A stretch of 33,308 nt of DNA, from the NCBI GenBank assembly GCA_902760595.1, contig CACWHI010000044.1, forward strand, positions 1 to 33,308. Reading direction: 5' to 3'. Source of the DNA: an uncultured Eubacteriales bacterium. Lineage in GTDB: Bacteria > Bacillota > Clostridia > Christensenellales > Aristaeellaceae. Position 1 is the first letter of the stretch. Every line of letters starts with the position of its first letter. The position numbers and the translations under genes are program-made. A model generated the notes under the pieces. The model was not told where the DNA came from. It searched no databases and saw only the letters and a program-made list of their open reading frames with translations. This document shows positions 16,378 through 22,929 of this stretch, one piece after another.

Positions 16378-16410
16378 AGGGGCTGCTGCGCGTCATCGCG
16401 CGCAGCCCCT
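16378..16410 (+). terminator. Terminator hairpin after the GH3 gene
   Basis: AGGGGCTGCTGCGCG (16378-16392), loop TCAT, CGCGCGCAGCCCCT (16397-16410): a strong G/C stem with one bulge. No long T-run follows directly. A second hairpin with a T-run lies 24 bases on. Confidence 0.6.
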
Positions 16411-16433
16411 CCTCCGCTTCGCGGTCGCTCAGC

Positions 16434-16463
16434 GCCTTCCCCCGATCTCGGGGGAAGGCTTTT
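16434..16463 (+). terminator. Intrinsic terminator within a repeated element
   Basis: Perfect 12-base stem GCCTTCCCCCGA / TCGGGGGAAGGC around TC, then TTTT (16460-16463). The core and the preceding CGCTCAGC segment match the repeat at 24888-24967, so this is a dispersed palindrome that also supplies a terminator. Confidence 0.75.
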
Positions 16464-16498
16464 GGTTTATGGGCTCACTCCGCAGGTTCAAACGATCA

Positions 16499-16523
16499 GG
16501 TATCTTCTGAGATACCAGGTATC
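16499..16523. promoter_or_regulatory. Operator-like GGTATC half-sites upstream of hxlR-like gene
   Basis: Three half-sites: GGTATC (16499-16504), GATACC (16511-16516) and GGTATC (16518-16523). The last two form a perfect 6-1-6 palindrome. They lie just upstream of the predicted -35 box, as expected for a site bound by the HxlR-type regulator encoded next to it. Confidence 0.45.
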
Positions 16524-16537
16524 ATGAAAAATCGTAC

Positions 16538-16566
16538 TTGTGCAATTCATTTGACGGTCATATAAT
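16538..16566 (+). promoter_or_regulatory. Promoter of the HxlR/radical SAM/nitroreductase genes
   Basis: TTGTGC (16538-16543), 17-base spacer, perfect TATAAT (16561-16566). The -35 box is weak. The first start codon is at 16629. Confidence 0.5.
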
Positions 16567-16628
16567 AAGACCGGTTCAGGAAAATGACTGTTAAAACAGC
16601 CAAAGGAAGAACCGAATGAGGTGATCAG

Positions 16629-16971
16629 ATGAGTGAACCAACGACCATGGAGGAACGCTTCGGCAAATGCCCTTACGCGACGGCGCAGACGCTGATCTCC
16701 GGGAAATGGGCCGTGCTGATCCTGCTCTATCTGGAGGAAGGCCCGATCCGTTTCCCGGAAGATGCCGAAGATGACCCACGCCACGCTGTCCGTACAGCTG
16801 AAGGCGCTGGAGGAGTATGGACTGATCCGGCGGGTTCAGTACGAGGCCATTCCGCCGCATGTGGAGTACTCGCTGACCGACATCGGAAAGAAGTTTCACC
16901 CTGTTGTTGCTGCTATGGAAACCTGGGGAAACGAATACATCGCGCAAATGCAGGGAGAAACGAACGCATGA
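16629..16971 (+). pseudogene. HxlR-family regulator, frameshifted
   Basis: The first frame gives MSEPTTMEERFGKCPYATAQ, then ISGKWAVLILLYLEEGPIRF: the typical HxlR start with its conserved Cys14 and W-x-x-L-I-L helix. The second half of the domain continues in the +1 frame from about 16762 as MPKMTHATLSVQLKALEEYG, LIRRVQYEAIPPHVEYSLTD and onward to a stop at 16969-16971. Compared with the family spacing between RF and LP/MP, about 11 bases are missing around 16755-16762. HxlR proteins are small winged-helix regulators, often reacting to aldehydes or redox stress and often next to oxidoreductases. Here the nitroreductase two genes on fits that pattern. The break could be a real mutation or a sequencing or assembly error. 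Confidence 0.8.
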
Positions 16972-17861
16972 ATATGACCGGTATCGTCTACAGACCGCCC
17001 TATGAGGCGAACTCGCTGCTGCTTCAGGTGACCCTGGGCTGCAGCCATAACAAATGCACCTTCTGCTATATGTACCCGGACGTGCGGTTCAAGGTCTGCC
17101 CCATGGAAGAGGTGGAGGCGGACATTGAGGAAGCCGCGCGCTATTGCCCCAACGTCAAACGGGTTTTCCTGGAGCACGGCGACGCTTTCGTGCTCTCGGC
17201 GGAGAGGCTTCTGAAGATCGCCGATGCCATTCACCGGAAGCTGCCGAAGGCGGAGACCATCGCCATGTACGCCTCCATCCAGAACATCAAAACCAAGACG
17301 GACGAAGAACTCCGGCAGCTCAGGGCCGCCGGCATCCACGGCCTGGATATCGGTGTGGAGAGCGGCCTGGACGCCGCGCTCAGCTACATGAACAAGGGCC
17401 ACACGGCGGCGGAGGCGCGGGAGCAGCTGCTCCGGCTGACCGAAGCAGGCATGGATTACAGCTTCAACGCCATCCTGGGCTGCGGCGGCGCGGAACTCTG
17501 GAAGGAAAACGCGGACGCCACCGCCGACCTGATCAACGCGGTGCAGCCGCGTCTGCTGTTCATCGGCAGCCTGCACGCTGAGCCAGGCTGCCGGCTGTAT
17601 CAGGACATGAAAAGCGGCGCGTTCAGGGAATGCACCATCGGCCAGCTGCTGGACGAGCAGGAGCGGCTCATCCGTCGTCTGGATCTGAAGGATACCTACT
17701 ATTTCGGCTCGCATCCGTCCAATCTGGTACCCATGCAGGCCAGGCTGCCGGATCAGAAGCAGGACATGATCGAGGTACTGCAGGAAACGCGTGAACAGAT
17801 CCGCGCGCATCTGGAGGAGGTTCCGGTCCGCGGCGGAGAGGGTTCTATTCTGAACCGATAA
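16968..17861 (+). CDS. Radical SAM protein
   Basis: 297-aa radical S-adenosylmethionine enzyme of uncharacterised function. The iron-sulfur motif is in GCSHNKCTFCYMY near residues 24-36. Spacing is C-x4-C-x2-C rather than the commonest C-x3-C-x2-C; this variant recurs in a broad family of clostridial radical SAM proteins. LEHGDAFVL (about 64-72), the glycine-rich HGLDIGVESG and the C-terminal YFGSHPSN follow in family order. An open frame continues upstream from 16629, but that part belongs to the broken regulator gene. The true start is the ATG at 16968, which overlaps the HxlR stop codon (ATGA), with GGGAGA about 9 bases before it. Translational coupling to the regulator is likely. Confidence 0.85.
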   Translation: MNMTGIVYRPPYEANSLLLQVTLGCSHNKCTFCYMYPDVRFKVCPMEEVEADIEEAARYCPNVKRVFLEHGDAFVLSAERLLKIADAIHRKLPKAETIAMYASIQNIKTKTDEELRQLRAAGIHGLDIGVESGLDAALSYMNKGHTAAEAREQLLRLTEAGMDYSFNAILGCGGAELWKENADATADLINAVQPRLLFIGSLHAEPGCRLYQDMKSGAFRECTIGQLLDEQERLIRRLDLKDTYYFGSHPSNLVPMQARLPDQKQDMIEVLQETREQIRAHLEEVPVRGGEGSILNR

Positions 17862-17878
17862 AGAAGGAGGACATCCCC

Positions 17879-18397
17879 ATGTCAGACACCATCGCCACCC
17901 TGAAGACCCGCCGCAGCTGCCGCGCCTACAAGCCGGAACATGTCGAAGAAGAAAAGCTCCAGGCCATCCTGGAGGCCGGAACCTACGCGCCCACCGGCAT
18001 GGGCAAGCAGTCTCCCATCATCCTGGTGATCAAAGATCAGGAAATCCGTCAAAAGCTGGCCAAGCTGAACGCAGCCGCCATGGGTATGGACATCGATCCG
18101 TTCTACGGCGCGCCGGACCTGGTCGTCGTACTGGCGAACAAGGACATGCCGACCTATGTGTATGACGGCAGCCTGGTCATGGGCAACATGATGAACGCCG
18201 CCGCTGACCTGGGCGTGGCCAGCTGCTGGGTGCACCGCGCCAAGGAAGAGTTCGAGAGCGAAGAAGGCAAAGCTATCCTGAAGAAGCTGGGCATCGAGGG
18301 CAACTACGAGGGCATCGGCAACCTGATCCTCGGCTATGCCGCCAAGCCCGCCGGGCAGGCCGCGCCGAGGAAGGCGGATTACGTGTACACGCTGTAA
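17879..18397 (+). CDS. Nitroreductase-family flavoprotein
   Basis: 172-aa FMN-dependent oxidoreductase of the nitroreductase fold. The N-terminal TLKTRRSCRAYKPEHVEEEK is the FMN phosphate-binding segment (RRSCR-x-Y). EAGTYAPTGMGKQSP gives the second flavin contact, and NLILGYAAKP near the C terminus is the usual closing strand. Short nitroreductases of this type reduce nitro compounds, quinones or other electrophiles with NAD(P)H in the cytoplasm; the natural substrate is unknown. AAGGAGG lies before the ATG, 17 bases behind the radical SAM gene, so it is the last gene of the HxlR-led unit. Its TAA stop is immediately followed by a foldback element, which may also end transcription. Confidence 0.92.
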   Translation: MSDTIATLKTRRSCRAYKPEHVEEEKLQAILEAGTYAPTGMGKQSPIILVIKDQEIRQKLAKLNAAAMGMDIDPFYGAPDLVVVLANKDMPTYVYDGSLVMGNMMNAAADLGVASCWVHRAKEEFESEEGKAILKKLGIEGNYEGIGNLILGYAAKPAGQAAPRKADYVYTL

Positions 18398-18542
18398 TAC
18401 TAATCTCAGATTAAAGCAGCTTATCTTGCACCCGTCTTTTCCGCCCTGGCTGCGTCAGCTATGGGTACGCTTTCGGATGCCTTCCTTGCCAGAACGAAAA
18501 ATCCGGGCACAATCTTTCGCTGCTTTAACCTGAGATTAGTAT
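18398..18542. mobile_element. MITE-like foldback element
   Basis: 145-base noncoding element with 23-base terminal inverted repeats (18398-18420 and 18520-18542; outer end TACTAATCTCAG) that differ at one position. The interior is also an imperfect palindrome: a TTGCACCC...CCCTGGC stretch on the left pairs with GCCAGAAC...GGGCACAAT on the right. TAA flanks both sides, as a short target duplication would; the left TAA is the nitroreductase stop codon. There is no transposase gene, so it would be moved in trans. Confidence 0.75.
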
Positions 18543-18672
18543 AAGCATTACCGAATTCATCATTCCGTATTGGCGTACACGCACGCACGCAGGTTTTGTA
18601 CTGCTTCAACATCCTGCGCGGCCGAACCTGCCCCCGCTGCAGCGCAAACTTGTTGTAAGGCTGTGTCCCGGC

Positions 18673-18700
18673 TTGCATTTTCCAATTCGTATGGTACAAT
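18673..18700 (+). promoter_or_regulatory. Promoter of the LacI-sensor/LuxR-HTH regulator
   Basis: TTGCAT (18673-18678), 16-base spacer, TACAAT (18695-18700), with GGAGGG at 18717-18722 before the ATG at 18731. The preceding 18543-18672 holds no gene, only part of the TGCGTGCGTG repeat. Confidence 0.6.
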
Positions 18701-18730
18701 AAGGAAAATCATCACTGGAGGGATCCCGAT

Positions 18731-19867
18731 ATGAAGGATCAGCCGATCCCGGTCTTTTATGATTCAGGTTCTGCCGCGTCCACCCAGTACCGGGAGGCGA
18801 TCAGCGGCATCCGTGGCGCCGCGCAGCGCGCGGGGGAAAAGATCACGCTGATTTCGGAGGCGGAGGATTACGCGTGGGCAAATGCGCCGGACGTGTCCAT
18901 CATCGCCAGCGACAGCATGCCCTATATCAGCCGGATCCTCGCGGAGCTGCGCAGGCTGAAGAAGCGCGCCGTGCTGGCCGCGCTGGACGCCGACCAGTTC
19001 GGCGCGGGCGTCTCCTGCGCCACGCCCTCCCGCCGGGAGGAGACCCAGCAGATGGTGAACTACCTGTACCAGATCGGCTGCAGGCGCTTCGCGCTGGTGG
19101 GCTACGGCCTCAATTCCATCAACGATAATTTCCGCTTCCACGCCGTGATGAGCGCCCTGGCGGCCCTGGGCATCGAGCCGGGCGGCCAGGACGTGTGGCG
19201 CTGGACGGACGATCCCCAGACCTGCATCGACGCGTTCCTGCGCGCCTCCCCGCGGTGCGACGCCGTGATCTGCCCCAACGACACCTTTTCGGTGCTGCTG
19301 ATCAACGGCTGCCGCGGCTGCGGGATACGGGTGCCGGAGGACCTGTACGTCGCGTCCTTCGGGAATACCAATATCGGGCGCTACTATTCCCCCTCCATCA
19401 CGACCATGACCATGGATATGCCGGAGGTGGGGCGGCAGACCTTCAGCGTGTGGCAGTTCCAGAGCAGCCAGCCCTTCAACGACGCCTCGGTCAAGATCAC
19501 CGTGCCGGGCCGGCTGCTGATCCGCGAAAGCACGGCAAACAGGCTGCCGGACGGCGCCGTCAGCCCGGTGAACTATTCGATGGAGGTGGATCCCTGGTAT
19601 TTTTCCGACGTGCCGGAGCCGCTGACGCGGCTGGAGAACTGCCTGTCCACCCGGGATGATATCGACATGCGCCTGCTGGCCCGCCTGATGGACGGGCAGA
19701 GCTATGAGGCCATCGCCGGCGCGCTGTTCATCAGCGACGGCACGCTGCGCTACCGCATGAACAAGATCTGCCAGATATTGGGCCTGCGCGGGCGCGCGGC
19801 GCTGACAGACTTTCTGCGTACCCAGCTGCGCTCTGAAAATCCCTTTGCGGAGTGGATCCAGCGGTGA
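18731..19867 (+). CDS. Transcription factor: LacI-type sensor domain with C-terminal LuxR-type HTH
   Basis: 378-aa regulator with unusual architecture. Residues 5-270 form a LacI/PurR-like sugar-binding domain. Marks are SCATPSRREETQQMVNYLYQ, where LacI proteins have the interface helix after the first strand, CPNDTFSVLLINGCRGCGIR (181-200) with VPEDLYVASFGN, and RLLIREST (261-268). The LacI N-terminal helix-turn-helix and hinge helix are absent. Instead residues 310-365 read as a LuxR/GerE-type DNA-binding domain: LLARLMDGQSYEAIAGALFI, then SDGTLRYRMNKICQILGLRG. It presumably senses a sugar or related ligand and controls transport or hydrolase genes, perhaps the divergent-facing ABC operon downstream; that link is a guess from location. 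Confidence 0.85.
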   Translation: MKDQPIPVFYDSGSAASTQYREAISGIRGAAQRAGEKITLISEAEDYAWANAPDVSIIASDSMPYISRILAELRRLKKRAVLAALDADQFGAGVSCATPSRREETQQMVNYLYQIGCRRFALVGYGLNSINDNFRFHAVMSALAALGIEPGGQDVWRWTDDPQTCIDAFLRASPRCDAVICPNDTFSVLLINGCRGCGIRVPEDLYVASFGNTNIGRYYSPSITTMTMDMPEVGRQTFSVWQFQSSQPFNDASVKITVPGRLLIRESTANRLPDGAVSPVNYSMEVDPWYFSDVPEPLTRLENCLSTRDDIDMRLLARLMDGQSYEAIAGALFISDGTLRYRMNKICQILGLRGRAALTDFLRTQLRSENPFAEWIQR

Positions 19868-19880
19868 AACGCTGGATCCA
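19853..19880 (+). terminator. Hairpin across the stop codon of the regulator gene
   Basis: Perfect 11-base arms TGGATCCAGCG (19853-19863) and CGCTGGATCCA (19870-19880), loop GTGAAA containing the stop codon. No T-run follows at once; an A/T-rich stretch with CGCTTTTT occurs at about 19912-19919. It may be a weak terminator or an RNA-stabilising structure. Confidence 0.4.
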
Positions 19881-19960
19881 TATAGCATGAAAACAGTATA
19901 AAGCAGGGGAACGCTTTTTATGATATGCCCATCCTTAATCGCGCTATGATTGCATCAGGC

Positions 19961-20059
19961 TCAGTAATCAAACGTAGATGGATAAGGAGAAGTGGCAACA
20001 GCAGATGAAATTGCAAAGATAACGCAGACGAAAATAGCTAATACAACTGTAATTCTCAT
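19961..20059 (-). CDS. Small signal-peptide-like protein (32 aa)
   Basis: 32-aa open frame reading MRITVVLAIFVCVIFAISSA followed by VATSPYPSTFDY. It is one hydrophobic segment after a single Arg, with an A-x-A-like end (SAVA), so it looks like a signal peptide with only a 10-residue mature tail, or a single-pass membrane peptide. AGGAG lies 8 bases before the ATG. The region 19868-20270 is more A/T-rich than its surroundings. The peptide could be a real small secreted peptide, or the surviving start of a larger secreted protein whose body was lost. It starts one base after the stop of the fragment at 20061-20186, as in a translationally coupled pair. Confidence 0.4.
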   Translation of the reverse strand: MRITVVLAIFVCVIFAISSAVATSPYPSTFDY

Positions 20060-20060
20060 A

Positions 20061-20186
20061 TTACCAATCTCCTGTTAAATACAATTCTGATTCCTCGCCA
20101 CTATTTTGTAACTCTTTCCATCTGTACTTTTCACCTTCTCGTAATTGATCTATACATAGAAGCAAGGATGTCGACAAGCAGAACAC
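20061..20186 (-). pseudogene. Short A/T-rich open frame, possible gene remnant
   Basis: Open for 41 codons from a GTG at 20186 to TAA at 20061. The C-terminal part reads IDQLREGEKYRWKELQNSGE and ends YLTGDW, a sensible charged, tryptophan-containing protein tail. There is no ATG or good ribosome binding site, so I take it for the 3' end of a decayed gene rather than a complete one. Codon choice is A/T-rich, unlike the neighbouring genes. It belongs with the 32-aa frame that follows it on this strand. Confidence 0.25.
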
Positions 20187-20270
20187 TTCTATGTGTTAAT
20201 TCGTTGCCTTACTTGCACGCCATTCCAAAAAATGAAGGCGGTTCCAGCAGGAATTCCGTCCGTCCCCCTG

Positions 20271-21107
20271 TCACGGATCCTGGCGCAGCGGCGTCAGGTC
20301 ATGAATATCGTAGGTATCATAATAGATCGCATAAGCTGTTTTTGTATTCCCGGTCAGTTCGATCAGCGCGCCAGCCTGGAACATGGCGGAAAGCGAGCCG
20401 CTGGGCGCATGCCACGCGGCATTGCCGGCGACTTCGATGGGGCTGTCCCGCAGGATCGCTTCCGCGCCGAACAGCAGGGTCCCCGTGGCGATATGATAAT
20501 CGCTGGAGATGATGGCGAGCTGCCGGACCTGGGGATACCGCGCCGCCAGGATGTCGAAGGTATAAACGGCATTCTGCGCGGTCGTCAGGGACCGGTCCTC
20601 GATGATCACCCTGTCGGGCTCCACGCCCTGCGAGATCAGCCATCCCGCCATCCGGCCGGCTTCGGTCGCCGCCGGGGCATTGGCGGCGGTCCCCCCGCCG
20701 GTGCAGACGATGAGCGCGCGGGGATACTGCTTTGCCGCCGTGAGCAAAACCTTCAGCCGCTCGACCAGCTCGTCCCGCATGGTTCCGTCCGGATTCAGCT
20801 GAAAGCCCAGGGCCACCAGGCACAGGGAATCATCATCGGGCAGCAGACCGTCCGGCAGCGCGTCATTGACGGTGACGGGCGCTGCCCAAAGGTCCATGAC
20901 GCGCGTCCATTTTTCCCCGAGAGACGGGTCAAGCGCGGCCAGGTCCGACAGCGCCTGCTCATCCCTGACCCCATTGGCGGCGTAGGATACGACGATCCGC
21001 TCGATCAAAGACCGGGCCGACGGCTGAACAGCTTCGTCAGCCGCGGCGGGCATCGCCAGCGCGGCTGTCAGGCACAGTATGAGAAGCATGATGCGCCAAT
21101 TGATCAT
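20271..21107 (-). CDS. Exported DUF218 (SanA/YdcF/ElyC-like) protein
   Basis: 278-aa protein with a signal peptide (about 1-23, ending PAAA/DEA). The DUF218 core follows: LVALGFQLNPDGTMRDELVE at about 98-117, where family members have the first strand and the R-x-x-A helix; ALIVCTGGGTAANAPAATEA (131-150); GVEPDRVIIEDRSLTTAQNA (165-184), the E-x-x-S-x-x-T-x-x-N motif; and IISSDYHIATG (about 197-207), normally T-S-x-x-H. DUF218 proteins are linked to envelope or polysaccharide metabolism; biochemical function is mostly unknown. Its ATG overlaps the stop of the PHP gene (ATGA), with GGGAGG upstream, so it is the last gene of the ABC operon. Confidence 0.85.
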   Translation of the reverse strand: MINWRIMLLILCLTAALAMPAAADEAVQPSARSLIERIVVSYAANGVRDEQALSDLAALDPSLGEKWTRVMDLWAAPVTVNDALPDGLLPDDDSLCLVALGFQLNPDGTMRDELVERLKVLLTAAKQYPRALIVCTGGGTAANAPAATEAGRMAGWLISQGVEPDRVIIEDRSLTTAQNAVYTFDILAARYPQVRQLAIISSDYHIATGTLLFGAEAILRDSPIEVAGNAAWHAPSGSLSAMFQAGALIELTGNTKTAYAIYYDTYDIHDLTPLRQDP

Positions 21108-22045
21108 TTTGCAAGGTCCTCCCTGTCCAAAAAGATCGGGTTCGTCCAGGCGCGGCGGCTCTGGGCGTCCACGACCTCAGCGCGGATGTAGGGCGTCGTG
21201 GACTCGCGCAGGCGAATACTGGCGGCGGTCAGGGCGTTCTCACCCTCAGCGGGCCTGATTTTTTTGTAGGGGATCCGGAAGTGGACGAAGCGGATCTCGG
21301 AAACCGGGGAACACTCGATGTGCGCCTGGCCGTCCTCCACATAGAAATCATAGATTTCCGGCCCGCAGGAGGAATAGAAGGCCCCCCGTTTCAGCGCCGC
21401 CAGGATGGCGCTCACGCTGTTTTCACAGTTCACGCGGACCCAGCCCTTGTAGTGCTGCGCCATTTCGTGCCCGTCGTCGACGGCGACGCCGAAGATCTGC
21501 TGGCCCTGGATCAGCAGCTCGTCCCAGTAGGCAGCGTTGTTGTCGATGCCCTGCTCCATGGCGCAGCCGGTGTTCCAGATCTCCATGGCAAAATTCCCCC
21601 GGAGCATTTCAAACTCCCGGGCCGGCGTGCCGCTCCACATCGGGTGGCAGTAAAAGGTGATGTTGTTGTTTTCGTGCAGCCAGTCGATCAGCGCTTGGGT
21701 CTGCTCGGGCTGCTCGATATAATTCCTGGGGAAGCGCTGATCCTGCTCAAAGCCGTTCCCGTCCTCGCGCAGGGGCCCCAGGCTGACAATGTGATGGCAG
21801 TGGGTGCCGGGGCCGGGCAGGTTCCGGTCCACCTCCACGCCCGGGAGCATGGTCATGGGCACGTCGGAAAAATTGCGGTAATTGTAGCGCCGGTGATCCG
21901 TAAGGGCCATGAAGTTATAGCCGTTCTGTTTATAATAGGCGATGACCTCCGCGGGATCGTCGGCGCCGTCGGATCGGGTGGTATGGCAGTGCAAAGCGCC
22001 CTTCAGATGCTGTTTTGCGTCCACAAATGCTGCCTGTCGTTTCAT
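21104..22045 (-). CDS. PHP-domain metal-dependent phosphoesterase-like protein
   Basis: 313-aa protein of the PHP superfamily (HisJ-/PolC-exonuclease-like). Metal ligands are in the expected places: LHCHTTRSDG (H19, H21), ALTDHR (D50, H51), PGVEVD (E71), a His pair at 82-84, FYCHPMW (H134) and VAVDDGHE (D191, H193). The last 80 or so residues form a beta-rich tail common in PHP proteins that sit in carbohydrate operons. No signal peptide, so it acts in the cytoplasm. Substrate is unknown; a phosphorylated sugar breakdown product would fit the context. AAGGGGA precedes the ATG. It lies 29 bases after the mutarotase gene and overlaps the DUF218 gene by four bases. Confidence 0.88.
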   Translation of the reverse strand: MKRQAAFVDAKQHLKGALHCHTTRSDGADDPAEVIAYYKQNGYNFMALTDHRRYNYRNFSDVPMTMLPGVEVDRNLPGPGTHCHHIVSLGPLREDGNGFEQDQRFPRNYIEQPEQTQALIDWLHENNNITFYCHPMWSGTPAREFEMLRGNFAMEIWNTGCAMEQGIDNNAAYWDELLIQGQQIFGVAVDDGHEMAQHYKGWVRVNCENSVSAILAALKRGAFYSSCGPEIYDFYVEDGQAHIECSPVSEIRFVHFRIPYKKIRPAEGENALTAASIRLRESTTPYIRAEVVDAQSRRAWTNPIFLDREDLAK

Positions 22046-22074
22046 AGCGGATCCCCTTTATATTTTAGCGTTGA

Positions 22075-22923
22075 TCAGAACGGCGTTACAGAGAATTCCT
22101 TATCGCAGCAGTCCCCCGCCGGGAGCACGATGATGCCCATGCGGTCGTTCAGGGTCGTCGCGCCACCCGCGTGCACGGAGGTGCAGGGCTCCAGGCAGAC
22201 CAGCTCCGCCCCTTCGTCCGGCAGGGACCACATGGCCAGGAAGGGGAAGGCGCTCCGCTCGATGCGCACGCCGTGCCCGGAGGGTGCGCGGTACTCGATC
22301 CAGTCCGACCGGATCCCCGTCATGGAGCGGGTGTAATTCTCAAACAGGCTGTGATCCAGCGGGCGCGTCTTGCCCAGCACGAAGCCCGGCGTCTTCCAGT
22401 TGAAGGGGTTGAAGGAGGTGATGGTCTCCTCCTTTTCAAAGCACAGCTTGTAATCGGAGGGGTTTTCGCCCGGCGTCAGCGGCCAGCGGTAGGCGGTATG
22501 GCAGCCGATGCCGAAGGGCAGCGCCTGCGTATCCGTGTTGCGGATCCGGTAGCGCACGGTCATCTTCTCCGGGGACAGGGCGTAGGTCACGCGCAGCGTG
22601 AACCGGAAGGGATACATGGCGAGGGTCCGCTCGTCGGCCGCCAGCAGGAAGGTGGCCCGGTCCTCCTTTTCCTCCTCCACGCTGAAGTTCCGGTCCATCG
22701 CGAAGCCGTTGAGCGGCAGGTGATATGCCCGGTCGCCCACATAATAGGTGTCGGACAGGAACCGCCCGATGATCGGGAACAGGGTGGGCGAGGTCCGGCC
22801 GTAATACGCGGGATCCCCGCTGTACAGGTATTCCAGGCCGTCCTTTTCCAGGCCCTTCCACTCCGCGCCGAAGGCGTTCACATGCGCCTTCAGGGCGCCG
22901 CTGCGTAAAATGATGTCTTTCAT
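22075..22923 (-). CDS. Aldose 1-epimerase (mutarotase)-family protein, LacX-like
   Basis: 282-aa galactose-mutarotase-fold protein. SPTLFPIIGRF (45-55) is the family entry motif. The catalytic acid His is in GCHTAYRWPL (H142) and the base Glu in VCLEPCTSV (E245). The first active-site His, normally in a HGFaR motif, is replaced: here LPLNGFAMDRNF gives Asn72. That position steadies the sugar ring, so activity may be lower or specificity altered. Such proteins interconvert alpha and beta anomers of imported sugars before phosphorylation or oxidation. It is placed directly after the second permease (six-base gap) in the ABC sugar operon, which supports a sugar substrate. No signal peptide; cytoplasmic. 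Confidence 0.88.
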   Translation of the reverse strand: MKDIILRSGALKAHVNAFGAEWKGLEKDGLEYLYSGDPAYYGRTSPTLFPIIGRFLSDTYYVGDRAYHLPLNGFAMDRNFSVEEEKEDRATFLLAADERTLAMYPFRFTLRVTYALSPEKMTVRYRIRNTDTQALPFGIGCHTAYRWPLTPGENPSDYKLCFEKEETITSFNPFNWKTPGFVLGKTRPLDHSLFENYTRSMTGIRSDWIEYRAPSGHGVRIERSAFPFLAMWSLPDEGAELVCLEPCTSVHAGGATTLNDRMGIIVLPAGDCCDKEFSVTPF

Positions 22924-22929
22924 ACTCTT

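Noticed and set aside
16629..16967. Reading the first 113 codons as an N-terminal extension of the radical SAM protein
   Set aside because: These codons encode the first half of an HxlR domain and then out-of-frame sequence; the second half continues in another frame, so the apparent fusion is a product of the frameshift.
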